Origin: Telluria antibiotica
GTDB taxonomy: Bacteria; Pseudomonadota; Gammaproteobacteria; Burkholderiales; Burkholderiaceae_D
Direction of reading: 5' to 3'
Assembly (NCBI RefSeq): GCF_011682055.1
Contig: NZ_JAAQOM010000007.1
Coordinates: forward strand, 186,001-250,000
Length of the DNA: 64,000 nt
Part shown: in pieces, positions 60,913 through 64,000 of the stretch
Layout: each line of letters opens with the position of its first letter
Numbering within the stretch: position 1 is the first letter of the stretch
Made by a program: the position numbers and the translations under genes
The notes under the pieces: generated by a model
What the model saw: the letters and a program-made list of their open reading frames with translations, nothing else
Told to the model about the DNA's origin: nothing
Database searches by the model: none

Positions 60913-60930
60913 GTGACAGGCTCGTGACAA
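60913..60930 (-). promoter_or_regulatory. PhoB box upstream of the phosphodiesterase gene
   Basis: On the minus strand TTGTCAC-GAGC-CTGTCAC matches the 18-bp Pho-box layout (two CTGTCAT-type heptamers separated by 4 bp). It lies 72-89 bp before the gene start, a normal distance for PhoB activation. The gene product would scavenge phosphate, which supports the reading. Confidence 0.7.
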
Positions 60931-61129
60931 AAAAGGCAACGGGCGGGGTTCGTTACAAAGTTAATGTTCCGGTAATGTTTGTGATGCTCACACGACAGGG
61001 AGGGCCGTTGCGAGACAAGTGTCTCCGGCGAAGAAAAAAATTTGGTTTTTTACGGTGGGATGTGGAAATCTGTGAATTTCTGTGCGGAAACAAATGCTAC
61101 GCTGTGCCATCTTTCTTCAAGGTATGGCT

Positions 61130-63721
61130 ATGTCACAGAAAATTCTGCGCGCACTCGCGATAACTTTATTATGTTTTTTCGGAATCTATTCTTCGGCAAG
61201 TGCTACTCCTAGTTACATTGGGCCATACCGGTATTACGGCGTAACCAACGAGGCGATAACACCTGGCTTCAACAATTCATACGCTACCGAGGACGAGGCA
61301 ATTGCTGCTGCGCCGAAGGCGATGTATTTTGGCCCGACTTTTTGCAATATACATTTTTGGTCGTCGAACCTTACGGACTGGAATGCCAAGGACGTCTACT
61401 ACGGAAAAATAGTAGAGGGCGTCGAGGCCAGCGCCATTCGGGGAACATGGTATTACCAAGCCGGCGTTACGTTAAGTGATGGTCTATGCCATGGGTCAAG
61501 TCCTACGCCGACGGGAAATTGGCAAATCGTACGTTGGCGGACTGTATGCAGTTCCACTCAACGTTATTTCGACGGAAAATGTGTAAATATTACGTGGTTG
61601 AATCTTCCTGGAATGAAAGGAGCCAATCAGGGGCCGACATGTTCGACTAACGGAACACACAGCTGCGGCGAGCCGATCAATACTGCAACCGGAAATATGT
61701 GGCACATCGAGAAGGATTTTGCGGATCGTTTGGGAGGAAATCTTTTCTTGAAACGCACGTATAACAGCCAGATTTTCGAGCCGGTGAGATCCAACCTGTT
61801 CGGCAATCGCTGGACAGTTGCGTATGACGCACGATTGATCCCGGTTGCAGCGGTGGCCAATTTCGTGTCGCAAAAATGCTATCAGCGCACCGATAACAAT
61901 CAGATGTTCTGTGAGAGCAGCGTTACATCCGATTCGCTCGCGAGCGCTCCGGCCATTGAGGTTTCTCGTGGCGACGGCAAATTTTATGTATTCAATCTAA
62001 GTGGAGGGATATATAAAGGCGACAAAGATACCAATGATGAGCTGACAGCACGAAAGTCAGTCGACGGGACAATTATTGGATTCGACTATAAAGACGCTCA
62101 GGCCGGAACGCTGGAAAGTTTTGATACGAATGGCCGGCTTCTGGCTATTTCGACGCGTGCCGGCGTCGTGCATCGTTTGACCTATACCATCGGTACCACA
62201 AACGATAGCCAGGTCGGAAGATATCCGGCGGATGCACCGCCGTGCAGGATATCGCAAGACGGCGACATACAGCCAGCCGGACGCCTCGCTTGCGTGACGG
62301 ATGATTGGGGGCGGCAGGACGTGTTCAAATATGACTTGGCGGGGCGCGTCGTGGAATTTATCGACCCTGCCGGACACTCCTATATGTACGAATATGACGG
62401 ACCGACTGGAGGGTGTATCCCGGCGAACGCATCAAGCGCCGCGTGCAAAGCCAGTAATCTCACGAAGGTGACTTATCCCGACGGAGCGGTCAAGCAATAC
62501 GTTTATAACGAAGCAAGTAACATCAACTGGGGCAGTGCATGCGAGATGCCTTCGATTGGTAATGGTTTTGGCCCCTTTGTATCCGTCATGACCGGGCTCA
62601 TTGATGAGTTGAACGTCAGATACATTTCTTGGTTCTATAATTGCCGGGGACAGGCAAAAGTTTCCACTTTTCCAGGCAACGTCAATAGAGTCGATATTGG
62701 CTTCTATCAAAGCTCTTATGGTGTCGCATCGTATAGCCAGGTTATCTCGACGACTGGACCGGCAAGCGCATCGACCCAGGTGACATCCACTTTTACGCCT
62801 ACCCTGGTTCTGGATGTTTACAAGAACGGTGGCATCGACGCTCCTTGTACGGTTTGTGGACCGATTCGGGCAAGGACGTTTGACGCCAACGGCAATGTAG
62901 CCTCGACAACCGACTTCGGCGGAAACGTCACCAAATATACCTACGACCTCATTCGTAATCTCGAAACGAGCCGTGTTGAGGCAAGCGGTACTGCAAGTGC
63001 CCGGACAATCACGACGGTGTGGCATCCGACGCTGCGATTGCCGGTCACAATCGCACAGCCCAAGATCATCACCACGTTGACTTACGACGCGAACGGTAAT
63101 GTCCTGACTCGCACTGAGCAGGCTACCAGTGACGTGTCGGGTAGCAGCGGTGCCGCGGCTGCACTCGTTGGGCCGCCGCGCAACTGGACGTACACCTACA
63201 ACCGTTATGGCCAAGTCCTCAGTGTCGTTGGTCCTCGTACCGATATCGTCGACAAAACGACGTACGACTATGACGCGCAAGGCAATCTGGCCGTCGTCAC
63301 GAACCCGCTCGGCCAGACAACGACGTATTCGGATTATGACGATAACGGTAATGTGGGTCGTATCGTCGGGCCCAATGGACTTGTCACCGAATTCACCTAT
63401 ACGCCTCGGGGCAGGATTGCCAGCCGCACAGTTTCGGACAAGATCGGACGAGAGGCGACAAGTTTCGAATACGACCCCGTGGGACAAATGGTCAAGCAGA
63501 TCAATCCGGACGGCTCATGGATGGCTTTCGGCTATGACCCGGCCCATCGTCTGATATCGGTGAACGACAATGTGGGCAACAGCATCGCCTATACGCTCGA
63601 TTTGACGGGAAATCGTATAAGCGAACAGGTCAGCGACCCAGCAGGGACGTTGAAGCGTCAGGTGGCGCGTGTCTTCAACACGCTTGGACAAATGACGAAA
63701 GTGACCGGAGCCGCCCAATGA
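61130..63721 (+). CDS. RHS/YD-repeat protein (first of two)
   Basis: 863 aa from ATG 61130 (AAGG 7 bp upstream; ATG 61124 adds two residues). The signal peptide is ILRALAITLLCFFGIYSSASA. A DUF6531-like start is seen at HSCGEPINTATGNMWHIEKD (about residue 190), followed by YD repeats such as YDLAGRVVEFIDPAGHSYMY, FDANGNVASTTDFGGNVTKY, YDYDAQGNLAVVTNPLGQTT and YDPVGQMVKQINPDGSWMAF. It stops right after a repeat, with no RHS core (DPxGxxGG) or toxin tip. Base composition is clearly AT-richer than in the rest of the window, suggesting recent transfer. Confidence 0.88.
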   Translation: MSQKILRALAITLLCFFGIYSSASATPSYIGPYRYYGVTNEAITPGFNNSYATEDEAIAAAPKAMYFGPTFCNIHFWSSNLTDWNAKDVYYGKIVEGVEASAIRGTWYYQAGVTLSDGLCHGSSPTPTGNWQIVRWRTVCSSTQRYFDGKCVNITWLNLPGMKGANQGPTCSTNGTHSCGEPINTATGNMWHIEKDFADRLGGNLFLKRTYNSQIFEPVRSNLFGNRWTVAYDARLIPVAAVANFVSQKCYQRTDNNQMFCESSVTSDSLASAPAIEVSRGDGKFYVFNLSGGIYKGDKDTNDELTARKSVDGTIIGFDYKDAQAGTLESFDTNGRLLAISTRAGVVHRLTYTIGTTNDSQVGRYPADAPPCRISQDGDIQPAGRLACVTDDWGRQDVFKYDLAGRVVEFIDPAGHSYMYEYDGPTGGCIPANASSAACKASNLTKVTYPDGAVKQYVYNEASNINWGSACEMPSIGNGFGPFVSVMTGLIDELNVRYISWFYNCRGQAKVSTFPGNVNRVDIGFYQSSYGVASYSQVISTTGPASASTQVTSTFTPTLVLDVYKNGGIDAPCTVCGPIRARTFDANGNVASTTDFGGNVTKYTYDLIRNLETSRVEASGTASARTITTVWHPTLRLPVTIAQPKIITTLTYDANGNVLTRTEQATSDVSGSSGAAAALVGPPRNWTYTYNRYGQVLSVVGPRTDIVDKTTYDYDAQGNLAVVTNPLGQTTTYSDYDDNGNVGRIVGPNGLVTEFTYTPRGRIASRTVSDKIGREATSFEYDPVGQMVKQINPDGSWMAFGYDPAHRLISVNDNVGNSIAYTLDLTGNRISEQVSDPAGTLKRQVARVFNTLGQMTKVTGAAQ

Positions 63722-64000
63722 GTATCCGCAACTTCAATCGTCCTGTCACTTCAATGAACCCCTCGAAATCCATGATGAACCGGATGACTCGCGTCGGCTT
63801 GGCCTGTCTCGTCGCGTTTGGCAGCAGCAGTGCTTGGGCGCAGACCCAGGATACGGTCACGACATTCGCCTATGACAACCTCGGCAATATCAAGACGATA
63901 AGCCGACCGTTGAGCCGTACGACGTCATACAGCTATGACGCGTTCGGCCGGATGACGCAGCGGAACGTGACCGTAGGATCCGCCACGCTGATTACCAAGC
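63718..64000 (+). CDS. RHS/YD-repeat protein (second of two, partial)
   Basis: Partial, running off the right edge; 94 codons visible from ATG 63718, which overlaps the first RHS stop as ATGA. It has its own signal peptide (MTRVGLACLVAFGSSSAWAQ) and then YD repeats (TTFAYDNLGNIKTISRPLSR, TSYSYDAFGRMTQRNVTVGS). It likely continues with more repeats and perhaps the core and a toxin, which cannot be seen. Having a fresh signal peptide shows it is a separate exported chain and not simply a frameshifted end of the first gene. Confidence 0.8.
   Translation, partial: MSIRNFNRPVTSMNPSKSMMNRMTRVGLACLVAFGSSSAWAQTQDTVTTFAYDNLGNIKTISRPLSRTTSYSYDAFGRMTQRNVTVGSATLITK

Overview
The window is 64 kb of GC-rich bacterial DNA, densely packed with genes on both strands. 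The best guess is a betaproteobacterium of the Oxalobacteraceae (Massilia/Telluria-like). Supporting signs are a Burkholderiales-type second IF-1 with an extended C-terminus, a PEP-CTERM protein, many TonB/secreted polymer-degrading enzymes, two methyl-accepting chemotaxis proteins and high-GC codon use. No rRNA, tRNA, CRISPR array or recognisable transposase gene was found.

Region 1 (1-3.4 kb, minus strand): an ECF sigma factor followed by a truncated probable anti-sigma protein, then a hotdog thioesterase, a secreted M20 peptidase and a TauE/SafE-type anion exporter.

Region 2 (3.5-13.9 kb, minus strand) is the most interesting part. A HutC-type GntR regulator sits upstream of one long operon that encodes an AprA-like flavoprotein, an AprB-like two-cluster ferredoxin, a HEAT-repeat protein, a 7Fe-type ferredoxin, a complete NitT/TauT-type ABC importer, a DUF971 protein, a ferredoxin-NADP reductase and both ETF subunits. 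The importer's binding protein carries an apparent C-terminal NosL-like domain. The same operator-like palindrome occurs before the flavoprotein gene, at the regulator's own start and before the TauE gene, so all of these probably form one regulon. The layout suggests uptake of a small, perhaps sulfur-containing, compound, redox conversion by an APS-reductase-like enzyme fed by a dedicated electron chain, and export of an anion such as sulfite. The substrate is not known.

Region 3 (13.9-27.6 kb): small envelope proteins, a Tat-exported YcbK-like M15 peptidase, an M16 and an M1 metallopeptidase, a YecD-like hydrolase, a luciferase-family oxidoreductase, a beta-lactamase-fold lipoprotein, a Ser/Gly/Thr-rich secreted protein, a sialate-O-acetylesterase-like enzyme and a bestrophin.

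Region 4 (27.7-36.2 kb): signalling genes. These are a PAS histidine kinase paired with a periplasmic binding protein, two chemotaxis receptors, a host-attachment-family protein and DUF2905. A MITE/REP-like inverted repeat cluster abuts the kinase 3' end.

Region 5 (36.3-47.2 kb): a TonB receptor, GH20 hexosaminidase and AmpG-like transporter (a chitin/GlcNAc-type locus), then IF-1, a ribbon-helix-helix regulator with a 40-bp four-half-site operator in front of a PHB-depolymerase-family esterase, DUF2058, a membrane protein and an AraC/GyrI regulator.

Region 6 (47.5-60.9 kb): lipoproteins, a lipocalin, a GH43-ricin arabinanase, a PEP-CTERM protein with a large subtilase, an MGDG-synthase-like glycosyltransferase, a HAD hydrolase, and a phosphodiesterase lipoprotein behind a good PhoB box.

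Region 7 (61.1-64 kb): visibly AT-richer DNA encoding two overlapping RHS/YD-repeat proteins, each with its own signal peptide. The second runs off the window.
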